This document shows positions 10,653 through 20,952 of a DNA stretch of 64,000 nucleotides, in pieces (the first letter of the stretch is position 1; the number at the start of each line of letters is the position of its first letter). The DNA lies in assembly GCA_963575645.1 (NCBI GenBank), contig OY754466.1, forward strand, positions 8,410,001-8,474,000, in the 5' to 3' direction. Made by a program: the position numbers and the translations under genes. The DNA is from Xanthostigma xanthostigma. Its lineage: Eukaryota > Arthropoda > Insecta > Raphidioptera > Raphidiidae. The notes beneath the pieces were generated by a model, which was not told where the DNA came from, did not search any database, and saw nothing but the letters and a program-made list of their open reading frames with translations.

Positions 10653-11310
10653 ATTCAGTAATTTTGCTTGGGTTTATTAATATTGTATATCTGTCAAAGT
10701 ACCATATTATAGTAGATGAAGCGTATGGTGATAAATGATGTATAAAATGTTTATCCTGTATGCATATATTATGTATTAATTGATATGCATACATTTATAA
10801 ATACATATGAATGTGCGTATTTCGTTATGAAGTTTCATTTCATCAGAGAATGAAAGGTGGGATTTTTGGTATGCTAGAGGTACCTTAATTGTTAATGATA
10901 CTTTTTGTTGGCCAACTAAAATACACTTAGAATTAATTTGAAATTTCTTAAATAAACAAATAGTTCAACAACAACTTACCATTACTAAATTGTTTAATTA
11001 TGAACAAAAAATTTCGTTCAATTTTGGTTTGTCTCATGAGTTTTTTATCTGTGGTTGCTTCCTGTTTTTTCTGTAGGAACTCAGATCAGATCCGCGTCGT
11101 GGAATTTATTCCATCTGCAGACATGTTTTAAAGGTATAATATTTAATCCCGTTTGCACTTCACATGGAGTTTACGCTGCTGGTTTGGTAAACAACGCTGC
11201 CATGTCCAAACAGAACGAAGATATTTATGCAAAATGTTATCTCACAAGTTAAGCAGTCGGTACTTATCCCAAATCTTTTGGAAAATAAACCTCCAAATTG
11301 TTATCTTTAC
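10653..11310. other. Non-coding stretch
   Basis: AT-rich sequence without a recognised gene or repeat. The small frame at 11055-11252 shows no known domain. Confidence 0.4.
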
Positions 11311-11530
11311 TAAGATTATAAAGCGGTAAAATTTGGATGTAGGAAGTGATCTCCGAAACTACTCATCCGATTTTAAATTGTTTTCACTAATATTTAAAAT
11401 GGACTTTAAGGATAAACGTGAGCTATATATTATCGCGTTAAAATAAAAGTGTTTTTCGTGGAGACTAATTTTGCAACGTAAGTCGACGAACACTTCCAAT
11501 CTACAAATTCGAACGATGCCAGATAGTCCA
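11311..11530 (+). mobile_element. Degenerate Helitron-type fragment
   Basis: It is similar to the body of the element at 28802-29224: TTTGGATGTAGGAAGTGATC, ATATATTATCGCGTTAAAAT and CGTGGAGACTAATTTTGCAA. It provides the unoccupied site for the MITE found in the 28802 copy. The ends are eroded. Confidence 0.55.
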
Positions 11531-11727
11531 GTCAAAATAAACATTTGTTTGCATAGAACTGAAAATTGATACACTGTTACAAATAAAATATCAAAAGTTT
11601 CCACCGATTCCATATCTGCTTAAAAATTTATTCAAGGTCAAATGTCAAAAGTATCGGTTTTTTGCACTTTTCTCGTAAATGGTGAATCTTATCAAAAAAT
11701 AGGTCAGACAAACTTTGTAGATCATGC

Positions 11728-12178
11728 AATTAGGCTTTTGAAAAAAAATAATTATCGATTTTTTTATTGTATTTTAAAACTTTATTATAAATAATATTGA
11801 TAATCGATGCGAAAAACTTTCAAACAACTTTTTTTAAATTAATTATAAGCAATTTAAAATTGATAAAATATTAAAAAAAATCACGTGACTGCAAGCGCAC
11901 TAAAATTGTTTTTGACAGTTGTGACGTCATAATGGTAAAATGTATATACGCAGTATACTATCAATGGCTTCTACATGTGTATTGACTAAAACATTATGAC
12001 GTCACATTATGTTCGGGAAATGTCGGCGCGTTCTCGGAACTGGGTACAAAAATTTATTTTTAATTTGATATAACTTTTGAATTATAACGAAAATAAAAAA
12101 AGAAAAATAGTTTTGTTATAAAACTTATATACGATCTTTCCATTTATGACAAAAAAAAAGTCATTCAAAAGCCCAATT
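11728..12178. mobile_element. Family N MITE, copy 1
   Basis: The ends CAATTAGGCTTTTGAA and TTCAAAAGCCCAATTG are inverted repeats. The interior, including GACAGTTGTGACGTCATAAT, is nearly the same as at 42451-42903. No credible coding sequence. Confidence 0.7.
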
Positions 12179-12760
12179 GTCTACAAAAACTGTTCTTAAA
12201 ATATATTATATTCTATCCTAAGTCCGTCCCAATGATAACTCACAAAGACTTTATTTGTGTATTCGACACATAGAAAATCTCATGGTGAGGTCTCCGTCTA
12301 ACTGTAAGATAATCTTTTGTAAGTTTATCGTTCGCTTTGGACGTCATATCCTTTTTTTTATTGACACGACATGGCAAATGGCATTAACGTTACCCAGTCG
12401 CCTTTTATTAACAGAGTAAAAAGTAATTGCTTTTTAACATGCATAATTGCCACGGTTTGCAGTTTGAACGCCGTGCAGTTTTTCTTTCTTTTGTTTTTTT
12501 TCAGGAACTTTTAATTAATATATACTTAAACATATTTTAAATGGAGGCAGCAACGGGTGTCGCTTTTTTCGTACAGAATTGAAAAGATGACATGACATTT
12601 TATGTACTGAAATGAAAAATGATGTGTTTTTTTAATAGTTTTGTTTAGCGATTTGGCGTAAAACTGATTTTTCTCCCCTATCCAACATAACCTTTAAATG
12701 CATATATATTTTGTCTTAAAAAGGTCATTGAACACAGCGGCGTAACAATTACATTTTTTT
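12179..12760. other. Non-coding stretch
   Basis: I see no gene, RNA or recognised repeat here. Confidence 0.4.
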
Positions 12761-12761
12761 A

Positions 12762-12960
12762 TAGAATAGAATAGAATATATTTTGTCAATAGAAATGAAT
12801 ACCTACATTTATTTGACATGTCAAAAAAAGAAGCTTAAAGCTGTAAGTTTAAAAATTCTGTTATAGAGTAAAATATGTTCTTAATTAAAAATTCTTTTAT
12901 TTTATTTTTGAAGGTCGCAAGAGAAGCTAGGTTTTTATATTCCGATGGCAATTTATTATA
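12762..12960 (-). mobile_element. LINE 3' end fragment (RT C-terminus)
   Basis: The minus-strand frame 12953-12835 reads NKLPSEYKNL, then TFKNKIKEFL, and ends FLNLQL-stop. This is the usual C-terminal tail of CR1/jockey-type LINE proteins. It is followed by a short non-coding tail ending in repeated TATTC (GAATA repeats on + at about 12765). Heavily 5'-truncated. Confidence 0.7.
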
Positions 12961-13314
12961 TATTATATTATTATATATTATATACTGCATTAACCCCTTC
13001 GGTCCTGGCGGTTATTTCAATCTAACGCGTGTAGTTTAAGTAAGCGTAATTAAATATCAAATATAAACATTTCATTGTGCTTGGAGCTTATCTGAGATGT
13101 AAGTATGCCAAACAAAACAAAGAAATACTATGTGGGTAGGTCGAAATATCGAGTCAAGTGTTGACCGCAGTCATGAATTCACTCAAAGCTGGTGAAAGTG
13201 TACTCTCTGATTGTGTATTGCTTAGTATATAACTTACGCATTTTCATGATGCAATCTATTTTTTCTTGTGCGGATATTTATTTTAATTTTATGATGTTAA
13301 TTTTACTAATTATA

Positions 13315-13576
13315 CAAATCTTTGATTAACGTCTGATTAGAACTCTTCAATAAATAAAATTATCGACGAATTTTTCCGACATATATTAACAAAAATATAA
13401 AAATAAGACATTAATGTTTCGGTCCGGATTTGGATCTTCTTCAGAACGGATCTAAATAATATAAAAATTAATTAATAATTAGTTTCTAATTGGTTTCTGA
13501 AAAAAAAATCGCTTTAAATTTTTATATTTTTTTGTTAATATATTTGTCTGAAAAATTGGTCGATAATTTTATTTAT
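13315..13576. mobile_element. Family A element, copy with 12-14 bp target duplication
   Basis: The copy has both arms and a hammerhead-like motif on the minus strand (13407-13444). TTACTAATTATA flanks it at 13303-13314 and 13577-13588. Stem III of the motif reads ACA...UGU here instead of ACG...UGU, and the cleavage-site triplet would be GUC instead of GUA. Confidence 0.85.
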
Positions 13577-13774
13577 TTACTAATTATACTTAAAAACTAA
13601 AAAGTAAATTAAACATCCTTTGCTAGTTATTACCGTAAAAAAATATTTATTTTTGACCTGTTGTCTATTTCGATGGACATAAGATTATCCAAAATTCTGT
13701 AAATGTTAAATTTAGTTTTTCACTGAATATACCTACGTTTATTATACCTTAAATAAGCCGAGCACCCTAAAAAA

Positions 13775-14195
13775 ATTGGTAGTCTGTAAAGTCGGTTTAC
13801 GGACGATAGTTTTACGTGATACCGTATTCCGCTCGAATATCATATTTAATAATCCATAACCTAAATTTTAGTAGCTGTCAAACTATAATTTTACCGACTA
13901 ATAATTTGATCAACCAAAGCAAAATACATATTTTTAAGCAATTATAAAAGACATTTAAAAGAATGTATATATATTATATATTTGTTAACAAACCGTATAA
14001 TTTATCTGGCCATCTGTCAGATGTAGCTTTCGCTGGAACAGCCGAAAATAATGTTGAACGCACACTACTCTCTAACGTCACGCGAGAAGAGAGAGACTAT
14101 CGCTTATATCGCGCTCTCGCTTGCGGAACGTTACTCTTTTTCGTGCGTGCAGCCGGTGTTTCATCAATTTATAAGACGTTATCACGTCAAAAATA
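13775..14195 (+). mobile_element. Family P repeat copy
   Basis: It runs from GGTAGTCTGTAAAGTCGG and GTTTTACGTGATACCGT to CATCAATTTATAAGACGTTA and TCACGTC, the same order as at 5803-6390. It ends about 175 bp upstream of the first dystrophin exon. Confidence 0.6.
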
Positions 14196-14369
14196 TTTTG
14201 TGTTTCAAAATTCAGGTCCGAAGGGGTTAAGAGGGCTCTGTAGAGATGGGATACTTTTTTTAATTTTGGAAAGCTTTCTCAGTAGAGCTTTCGTCGTCGG
14301 AAAGAAGTAATTCGGATTTTTGCGGCCGTTGACGAATTTTACATTTACGTCGATGCTTTTTTGTTTCAG

Positions 14370-14581
14370 TAACGAAGTTGCGCGAACATTGGGACGAGAC
14401 AAACTCCAAAGTCATGCATCGCAAAGCTCAACTCGACGCAATGCTAGGCGACAGCCAGCGCTACGAAGGCAAGCGACTGGAAGTGGAAGCTTGGTTGGCC
14501 AGAATGGAGGGTCGTTTGCAAAGAATGCAACCCGCTGGACATACTGCCGATGTGCTTGAGGCACAGCTCAGGGAGCAAAAG
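14370..14581 (+). CDS. Dys: Dystrophin, internal exon (equivalent of human exon 53)
   Basis: The acceptor is a pyrimidine tract ending TTTGTTTCAG and the donor is AAG|GTAGAT. The exon starts with two bases that complete a split codon and ends on a codon boundary. It reads TKLREHWDETNSKVMHRKAQ, then LDAMLGDSQR, and ends AQLREQK: a spectrin-type helical repeat of the rod domain. Human exon 53 has the same length (212 bp), the same phases, and its tryptophan (QWDE) at the same codon as HWDE here. Dystrophin links cortical actin to the dystroglycan complex at the membrane, and the rod acts as a spacer. The upstream exon is not in view. Confidence 0.9.
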
Positions 14582-15845
14582 GTAGATATATTTCTTCAAA
14601 AATCATTTAAAATAGATTCAGCCAGTGGCGTAGCTAGGCGTGGACGTCCCCGGCCTCACGCCTTTGAGGGCCTCGCGCGAGACCCTCTTGAGGCCAACTT
14701 CAGTAACTTAATATTAAAATTCAGTTTTCTAACTTAATTTTTTTTTATAAGTTGCTGAATGACTAAACTTCCAATTTATTAAACGATTTTATTACACTAC
14801 TAGCGGTCCCGCCCGGTTTCACCCGGGTGCAAAAGAACGAATGGGGGGGGGGGGGCATGAGTACGCAAGTTCATCTTAGTTTACCGAGATGAATGTTGTG
14901 TCCCCAAATTTCATGGTGATCGGAGTTACCGTTCAAAAGTTTTTGTCGGACGGACAAATTTTGAGTTACATTTTTCATTGATGCTCCGCTCCTATTGGTC
15001 GTAGCGTGATATTATATAGCTTATAGCCTTTCTCGATAAATGAACTATCCAACAAAAAATTTTTTTTTCAATTCGAACCAGTAGCTCCTGATATTAGCGC
15101 GTTCAACCAAACAAACAAACTCTCCAGCTTTATATATTAGAATAGATAGAAGATAGGTACAAAAAATATAAACAGAAAAAAGTGATGAAAATTGAAAATT
15201 CGCTCTAGGAATCTTTAAAACTGTTCAATTACAGACTAAGTTACGATTTTATTTATTTGAATTAATTGAGCTAACGTCTGTATAATTCATTAAAAAAACA
15301 ACTCTCGCAGTATGTGGATTTTGTAATCCGATACTATATATACAGATACCGAACAACCATAGTATATTATAATATGTAAAATATAAACAAACTCTTCAGC
15401 TTTTATATATTAGTATAGAATATAGATGGATACGAATAATGAAAAATTACAAACATATTAACGTTTATAAACCACCCAATCAATTGACAGGTCCGCCGAA
15501 TGACGTCATCTCTTCACTGCTATCTAATAGTGCTAACACACGCTCGAACTTGGTCCGGTCCGACAACGGACATGGTACGGCGGATCTTGCAACAGACGAC
15601 CGAATCTGTTCCCATCGAACCGGGCGGACACGCAGACTACTCTACAGACGAACAGATTTGGTACGGAGCGGACCAGATCCGCTGTCCGCTTCGAACCAAG
15701 TACGACCGTCTGTTAGTACTATTACGGAACGAGACAACCTCTTAAATCTAGTAATAATAGACTGAATGACAGCGTCAGTATTTTCTTATGCAACTGTTTT
15801 TGAGTTGTCTTTTTTAAGTTGTAATATTATGTTTTCTTATTGCAG
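14582..15845 (+). other. Dystrophin intron (1264 bp)
   Basis: A GT...AG intron holding a complete Helitron (14800-15146), a second Helitron 5' end (about 15389-15420) and a GC-richer stretch (about 15480-15740) with an imperfect inverted repeat (CGAACTTGGTCCGG against TTCGAACCAAG). About 14625-14690 carries GTGGCGTAGCTAGG, which resembles one end of an hAT-type element. Confidence 0.75.
14800..15146 (-). mobile_element. Non-autonomous Helitron, complete 347-bp copy
   Basis: Read on the minus strand it begins TCTATTCTAATATATAAAGC (after A) and ends CCGGGTGAAACCGGGC, GGGACCG and CTAG (before T). These are the Helitron hallmarks: 5' TC, a 3' hairpin followed by CTRR, and insertion between A and T. 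A long G run (14846-14857) lies inside. It is nearly identical to 25708-26056. Confidence 0.8.
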
Positions 15846-16000
15846 TCGTTCCACGCTGAGCTCCACCAGTATAAGCACCATATTGAGCTGTTTAATCAGC
15901 TGACTCAAAAACTGATAGCTGTATACCAGCAAGATGACACAACCCGTGTCAAAAAAATGACTGAACAGATTAACCTTAGATACAACAATCTGAATACAAG
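15846..16000 (+). CDS. Dys: Dystrophin, internal exon (equivalent of human exon 54)
   Basis: The acceptor is TTCTTATTGCAG and the donor ACAAG|GTAAGG. The first codon is complete and the last codon is split after two bases (AG + T of the next exon = Ser). The translation begins SFHAELHQYKHHIELFNQLT and contains AVYQQDDTTRVKKMTEQINL before ending NLNT. The DD-T-RV-K-MTE-IN block matches the human exon 54 segment ADDTRKVHMITENIN. Length (155 bp) and phase are identical to human exon 54. The exon covers the end of one spectrin repeat and the start of the linker to the next. Confidence 0.92.
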
Positions 16001-16904
16001 GTAAGGCATGGATTTTTTAATTTTTTTTTAGCTGCCATTTCGATCTATAATTTCAAGTACTGGAAGAGCCAATATTAAAACTAATTCATAGAAAAATTTT
16101 TATTCACTTTGTTCAAAATGAAAATAGTAAGGGTACCTATTGTAGGAAATCTCAAAATTCGTATAAAATGATTAACAAAATTCGCAAATCAATTATATTT
16201 ATTTAGGACCAAAAAATGTTTTTTTCTATTTTTTATACCACAAGCTAAAAGACACGAAAATATTGAAAATTATTTAAAAAAATAAAAAAAAATTAGCCCT
16301 ATTTTCAACTTTAAATTAAAATTAGAAATATTGGTGGTAGAGTTCCGGGAGGTGGGATTCTTTTGTAGGAAATTTCCTGCTCTTTCAGAATTTTGTTTGT
16401 GATTTCAGATATCTCTAAAAGTTTTTGAGATACATATTCGCAAAAAACCAAACCCCTCTTTTTTTACTCAGTGTTTGTGACTTTTGCAATTTTTTCATCC
16501 CCTACTTTAATTTTTTCATAAGGTTTCTAGATATGTCATTCCGAATCGAATGACACCATGATCATAACTTTCGATGAAGGAAGACTGGAATTTATCAAAA
16601 AGGGACATGTGAACTATTCGGAATCCGAAGGAATGGTGAGACCTTTGGTGAAAAATGCGCCGAACTGTCCTAAGGGGAGTTTTTGAAGGTAAACATTGAT
16701 TAAGAAAAGCATGATGGAGCTTTTCTAAATCAATGTTTACTTTATGCCTCCATAATTTACCTTTCAAAAAAAAACCCTTAGAACAGTTCGGCGCATTTCT
16801 CACCAGAGGTCTTACCATACCTTTGGGTTTCGAATATCAGGAAGTTTGTAGGGTTGACCCACACTTCAACTGGTTTCTACATTTATTTATTTTTTTTATT
16901 TCAG
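16001..16904 (+). other. Dystrophin intron (904 bp) with a foldback MITE
   Basis: A GT...AG intron. A foldback element occupies about 16612-16840: GTGAGACCTTTGG and AATGCGCCGAACTGTCCTAA on the left pair with TTAGAACAGTTCGGCGCATT and CAGAGGTCTTACC on the right. An inner hairpin is formed by AAACATTGATT and AATCAATGTTT. Confidence 0.75.
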
Positions 16905-17112
16905 TATAATCAACCGTGGAAAACTATTGAATTCTGCCATGAATTCGCTGCACAACTTTGACAGATCGCTCGACAAGTTCCTTGCGTGGCTAAGTGAGGC
17001 AGAGTCGTCGTTGGAGAGCGTCGAGGTGGACGCTGAACGCATCGCCGCCGGGGGTTCGTCGCGAGGCTCCAGCTTGGACGCCATCGTTTCTATGACGCAT
17101 CATCATCTTAAG
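16905..17112 (+). CDS. Dys: Dystrophin, internal exon (equivalent of human exon 55)
   Basis: The acceptor is TTTTTATTTCAG and the likely donor is AAG|GTCAGG. The first base completes the serine codon begun in the previous exon, and the end is on a codon boundary. The translation contains IINRGKLLNSAMNS, then RSLDKFLAWLSEAES, and ends SLDAIVSMTHHHLK. KFLAWL and the following EAE match human DLEKFLAWLTEAET. Length is 208 bp against 190 in human, a difference of exactly six codons. The insert falls in a Gly/Ser-rich loop (AAGGSSRGSS) between helices. The donor is weaker than consensus, so the 3' boundary is the least certain of the three exons. Confidence 0.88.
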
Positions 17113-17639
17113 GTCAGGCACAAATCTTTATTTTCGGTCGAATGGCGGAACCTAGGGGTCTGACCAACATTTCATTTAGCCTCCTGAACATTTTGGCGCC
17201 ATTCTTGAAAATGTTTGAAAACGATACTATTTTGATAAAATTTTAGCGAAAAGAAAGCGTTTGAGTTCTATAAAAAAATATAAAAAATTTCGTTTTATTT
17301 CATTGTATTTTAGTGACTGCTAAAATGTATTAATCCGAAAATATCAATAGTCGAACTTCCGTCTGTATGACTACCCGAGTTTCAAACCTTTTGAGTGGCA
17401 GTCGTGTTTCTCCTGCCTGCAAATAGGTTTCAGACGCTGTATTCTAGCGTCGCGACGCCGCGTCGTTCGACGCTTTCTCACCAGATACAGACACCGATCG
17501 GCGCTAGTATTGACTTTTTCAAACGGTTCTTGTAGTCGTTTCCTTTCGAATAGATGTCTCTGCTGTATAAGTTTTCATTATTCGGTCTGTGCTTGATTGA
17601 AAATAATAGTATAGTATAGTTTATATATCTAGGGTGTAA

Positions 17640-18555
17640 TGAATATTAACAAAAATACATAATTACAATTCAATACATTAACGTTTCGGTCCGGATTTGG
17701 ACTTCTTCAGAATTGAGCTAAAAAATATAAAAATTAATTAATAATAAAATTCGATTTAAGGAGGTTGATGCGTTACAGTCCTAATCAAAAGTAAGTCGAA
17801 TTCTAAATGGGAACTTTTCCATAATACATTTTTACAAAAGGTTATAAGTCGATGATACCAATACATTATTGTCATAAAGGCATAAATAAATATTTTTTTA
17901 GTATTAATTATTTCAGTATTTTACTTAATGGACTAACTTTTGAATTGTTTGTACAAAGTTAGGTTAGAAAAAATAATTTTATGTAAATATCTGTAGTTTA
18001 CTTAAAAAAAGAAATTAGAAGTAATAAAAATTAAAATTCTATCATTAAAAAGTTGAAAATTCAGTTAAAATTGTTAAAACTGTCAAGAATAAAAGTCCAT
18101 AATCGAAAAGTGCTAAGGTTTAATAATTTTTTTATTGATTAAAAGTCTCCTAATTAAATTGGAAAAAATATTAAAATATGCGTAAGACATCGATGCTTTT
18201 ACATAGTTAGTTTTCGGAACTGCTGGCATTATTTGGTTATTTGCAAAAAATTAAAATGTACCATTTGCATGCTAGGTTGACATATTTTCCATAAGACTAC
18301 ATGTAAAAGTTTTTTTTTTATTTTTAACTTTATAAATCTCCTAATGATTTTGGATTTTTTACAGAAAGTTTTGTCATAAAAAATCTATTAAAAAAACTTT
18401 ATTTCAGATTTTTTTCATTATCTTCATAAAACGGCTCAATCTCCTTAAGCTATTTTTTTTATTAATATCGAAATATTGAAAAAATAATAATAAATAAAAA
18501 TTGGTCGATAATTTTATTTATTGAAGAGTTCTAATCAGACTTTAATCAAAGATTT
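17640..18555. mobile_element. Family A element interrupted by a TTAA element
   Basis: The left part (about 17640-17756) carries a hammerhead-like motif on the minus strand (17674-17710). The right part (about 18449-18555) ends with GGTCGATAATTTTATTTATT and the outer TCTAATCAGAC. Between them sits element B with TTAA on both sides. The uninterrupted sequence can be read at 4460-4480 and 13500-13520 (TCGCTTTAA). Confidence 0.8.
17760..18444 (+). mobile_element. Element B (TTAA-target MITE), copy 1
   Basis: Flanked by TTAA at 17756-17759 and 18445-18448. The ends GGAGGTTGATGCGTTA and ACGGCTCAATCTCC are imperfect inverted repeats. The TTAA target suggests mobilisation by a piggyBac-type transposase. 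It is non-coding and inserted in a family A copy. Other copies are at 30228 and 39263. Confidence 0.8.
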
Positions 18556-18938
18556 GAAGTCTCAATTATTTTGTCATACTGTATATGGAAGTAATAGGAC
18601 CGCGAATGACTTGGTATTTTTTAAAATTATGTGACAATGTTGACAAATGCACATTTTTGATATTGCTCGCTCAGCGAAGAAGAACAGTATTCAGGAATGC
18701 GGAATCTGAAACATGAGACAATCGCAGTCGGGCGGAACTTGCCCGATCTACACCGCATTATTATAATTCCATCCGGAATTGTGCTTGCATAACATTTGGG
18801 TTTATGTATAGTGGAGGAAGTTTGGAACATTACCATGAAATTTAAACAGGGTGTCCTATTTTTGATGGTACAACAGAAAAAAAAACATTGTAGTACATCT
18901 AAAAGTCAAAAAGAATTGCGCGTGTTAAACCCAAGTTC
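18556..18938. other. Unassigned non-coding stretch
   Basis: I see no gene and no recognised repeat here. Confidence 0.4.
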
Positions 18939-18952
18939 AGGGCCGTACCGAT

Positions 18953-19337
18953 TAGAGCTGTAACAAACCATATGTATTCGTTACTGAGTAACGGGTACAT
19001 CGTCTGACTCGAAGTAACGAATCGTTACTTACAAATTCATTTCGTTACTCGCATGTTTCGTATCCATGTCAGTTCGACTCGTTTGATACGGTAATACGAA
19101 CACAATGTGTTATACTTATAAGTATTCATAAAGTACGAAGTCATGACTCATGTCGTATCACGTATGCGACGCGCTTTGGTGCGTAGCTACATGCTTATTG
19201 CTTGATGCTGTTAAGTACACTATTGTATGTCATATGAAAAGTACCGAGTAACGTAACGATACGAAAGTAACGGGTACTGGTTCTTTAAGTAACGAATACA
19301 TACGGGTACAAAATTTTTCGTTACTTTTACAGCTCTA
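18953..19337. mobile_element. hAT MITE with perfect 8-bp target duplication
   Basis: GTACCGAT flanks both sides (18945-18952 and 19338-19345). The ends TAGAGCTGTAAC and TTTTACAGCTCTA are inverted repeats. The interior is full of CGTTAC/GTAACG motifs. It is inserted into GC-rich sequence starting CAGGGCCG (18939) that looks like the end of another hAT-type element. Confidence 0.85.
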
Positions 19338-19473
19338 GTACCGATAATGTGGCAAGCGGGGCGGTGCCCCGGGCCCCTCAACGAAAATGGAAGGAGCACC
19401 TTTTCTTTGCCTATACTTTATAAAATATCATCTTGACTAAATATCCTACGGAGAAAATATCCCCCGACATAAA

Positions 19474-20226
19474 ATCGATTACGGGATCGTGTTGATGCGA
19501 TGGCGTTTTTTTGCGCTGTGAAAAGGGGAAGGCGTTTGGGTTGGAACTTCTTTAAAAAACAATTACGGGATCGTTTCGAAGCGATGGCGTTTTTTTACGC
19601 AGTGAAAATGGGAAGGCGTTTGGGGGACTTCTTTAAAAAAAAACAATTACGGGGTCGCGTCGATGCAATGGCGTTTTTTTGCGCAGTGAAAAGAGGAAGG
19701 AGTTTGGGGAGACTTCTTAAAAAAGACATTTACCGGGTCACGTCGATGCGATGGCGTTTTTTTGCGCACTGGAAAGGAAAAGGCGTTAGGGGGGACTTCT
19801 TTAAAAACAATTACGGGGTCACGTCGATGCGATGGCGTTTTTTTGCGCAGTGAAAAGGGGAAGGCGTTTGGGGGGACTTCTTAAAAAAACATTTACCTGG
19901 TCACGTCGATGCGATGGCGTTTTTTTGCGCACTGGAAAGGAAAAGGAGTTAGGGGGGACTTTTTTAGAAAACAATTACCGGGTCACGTCGATGCGATGGC
20001 GTTTTTTTGCGCAGTAAAAAGGGGAAGGCGTTTGCGGGGGACTTCTTTAAAACAACAATTACGTGGTCACGTCGATGCGATGGCGTTTTTTTTTTGCGCA
20101 GTGAAAAGGGAAAGGTGTTTGGGAGGACTTCTTTAAAAAACAATTACGGGGTCGCGTAGATGCGATGGCGGTTTTTTGCGCAGTGAAAAGGAGAAGGCGT
20201 TTGAACAACAATTACGGGGTCGTGTA
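19474..20226. repeat. Minisatellite, about nine units of 81-85 bp
   Basis: Each unit contains GATGCGATGGCGTTTTTTTG, CGCAGTGAAAAGGGGAAGGC, GGGGGGACTTCTTTAAAAAA and CAATTACGGGGTC. ATGGCG recurs at 19500, 19584, 19668, 19751, 19832, 19914, 19996, 20080 and 20165. Open frames of 60-117 codons here are by-products of the repeat and change frame between units. The adjacent GGGGCGGTGCCCCGGGCCCC (from about 19358) suggests it lies in a degraded hAT-type element. Confidence 0.9.
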
Positions 20227-20694
20227 TACAAAGTGAGATAGTAATACAGTAATTCTACACAAGTTTTACTGATAGGATATTTTGTCAAGGGACGAAAACG
20301 CGCGGAATCATGTTTCAAACATCAACCGCTATGTTATTGCATTCATGTACACGAAACTCGTGGACGTTTAGTTATCCGAGTGTGGTCGTGTATTAATGAT
20401 ATTAACGAATTAGCTATATGGCATAGAACGACATTGTATATAGAGCATTTAGCGTTATAGTTTCGCTCTGCCCCAGTGGGGCGGCGGCGTGAAAACAACT
20501 ATCTCAGTCTCCGCGGTTGAGACGCGACATGTAAGTAGTAACGGATCGCGGTGGGGCCCGGGGGGCGCGCAAGGGCTGGCGTACTACTATATCCCCGGGC
20601 GATCATTCCATCATGTGCTGCACAGATCCGGCGCGTCTTGGGAATTAGCTAACAACAAACTAAACTCTGGCCGCCGGCGTTAGACGTTATGGCT
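20227..20694. other. GC-rich non-repetitive stretch
   Basis: About 20470-20690 is clearly GC- and CpG-richer than its surroundings and not seen elsewhere in the window. It contains TCAGTC at about 20506 and a strong donor-like ACAT|GTAAGTAG near 20528. It could be a promoter with a non-coding first exon; this is inference only. Confidence 0.3.
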
Positions 20695-20952
20695 CCTCTA
20701 CACAAGTGGCCAGCACCGCCACTTACAGGCACTCACGATTGTGTAGAGGGCATATTCGTCGGTGCGTGGACATAATCGCCTGTAATCGGCAGTAATCGCT
20801 TGATTGTCGGTACATCAAAGGAATGCGTGGCCAGCATCGTGCACCCGTACACACAATCGGACCGGCACGATTGTGTGGAGTGCTAGGCAATCATCGCGGC
20901 GATGATGGGCACTTATTTGAGTGGCGGTGCTGGCCACGTGTGTAGTAGAGGC
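20695..20952. mobile_element. MITE with about 28-bp TIRs
   Basis: CCTCTACACAAGTGGCCAGC continues to ACCGCCAC on the left and pairs with GTGGCGGTGCTGGCCACGTG followed by TGTAGTAGAGG on the right. There is an inner inverted pair around CACGATTGTGTAGAG and CACGATTGTGTGGAG. No coding sequence. Confidence 0.7.

Noticed and set aside
15439..15765. 108-codon frame in the dystrophin intron as an additional exon
   Set aside because: It lies between two exons whose phases join correctly without it, and its composition comes from a GC-rich inverted repeat.
19500..20136. Open frames of 61-117 codons as a repeat protein
   Set aside because: They come from the 82-bp minisatellite; the frame shifts between units because unit lengths are not multiples of three.
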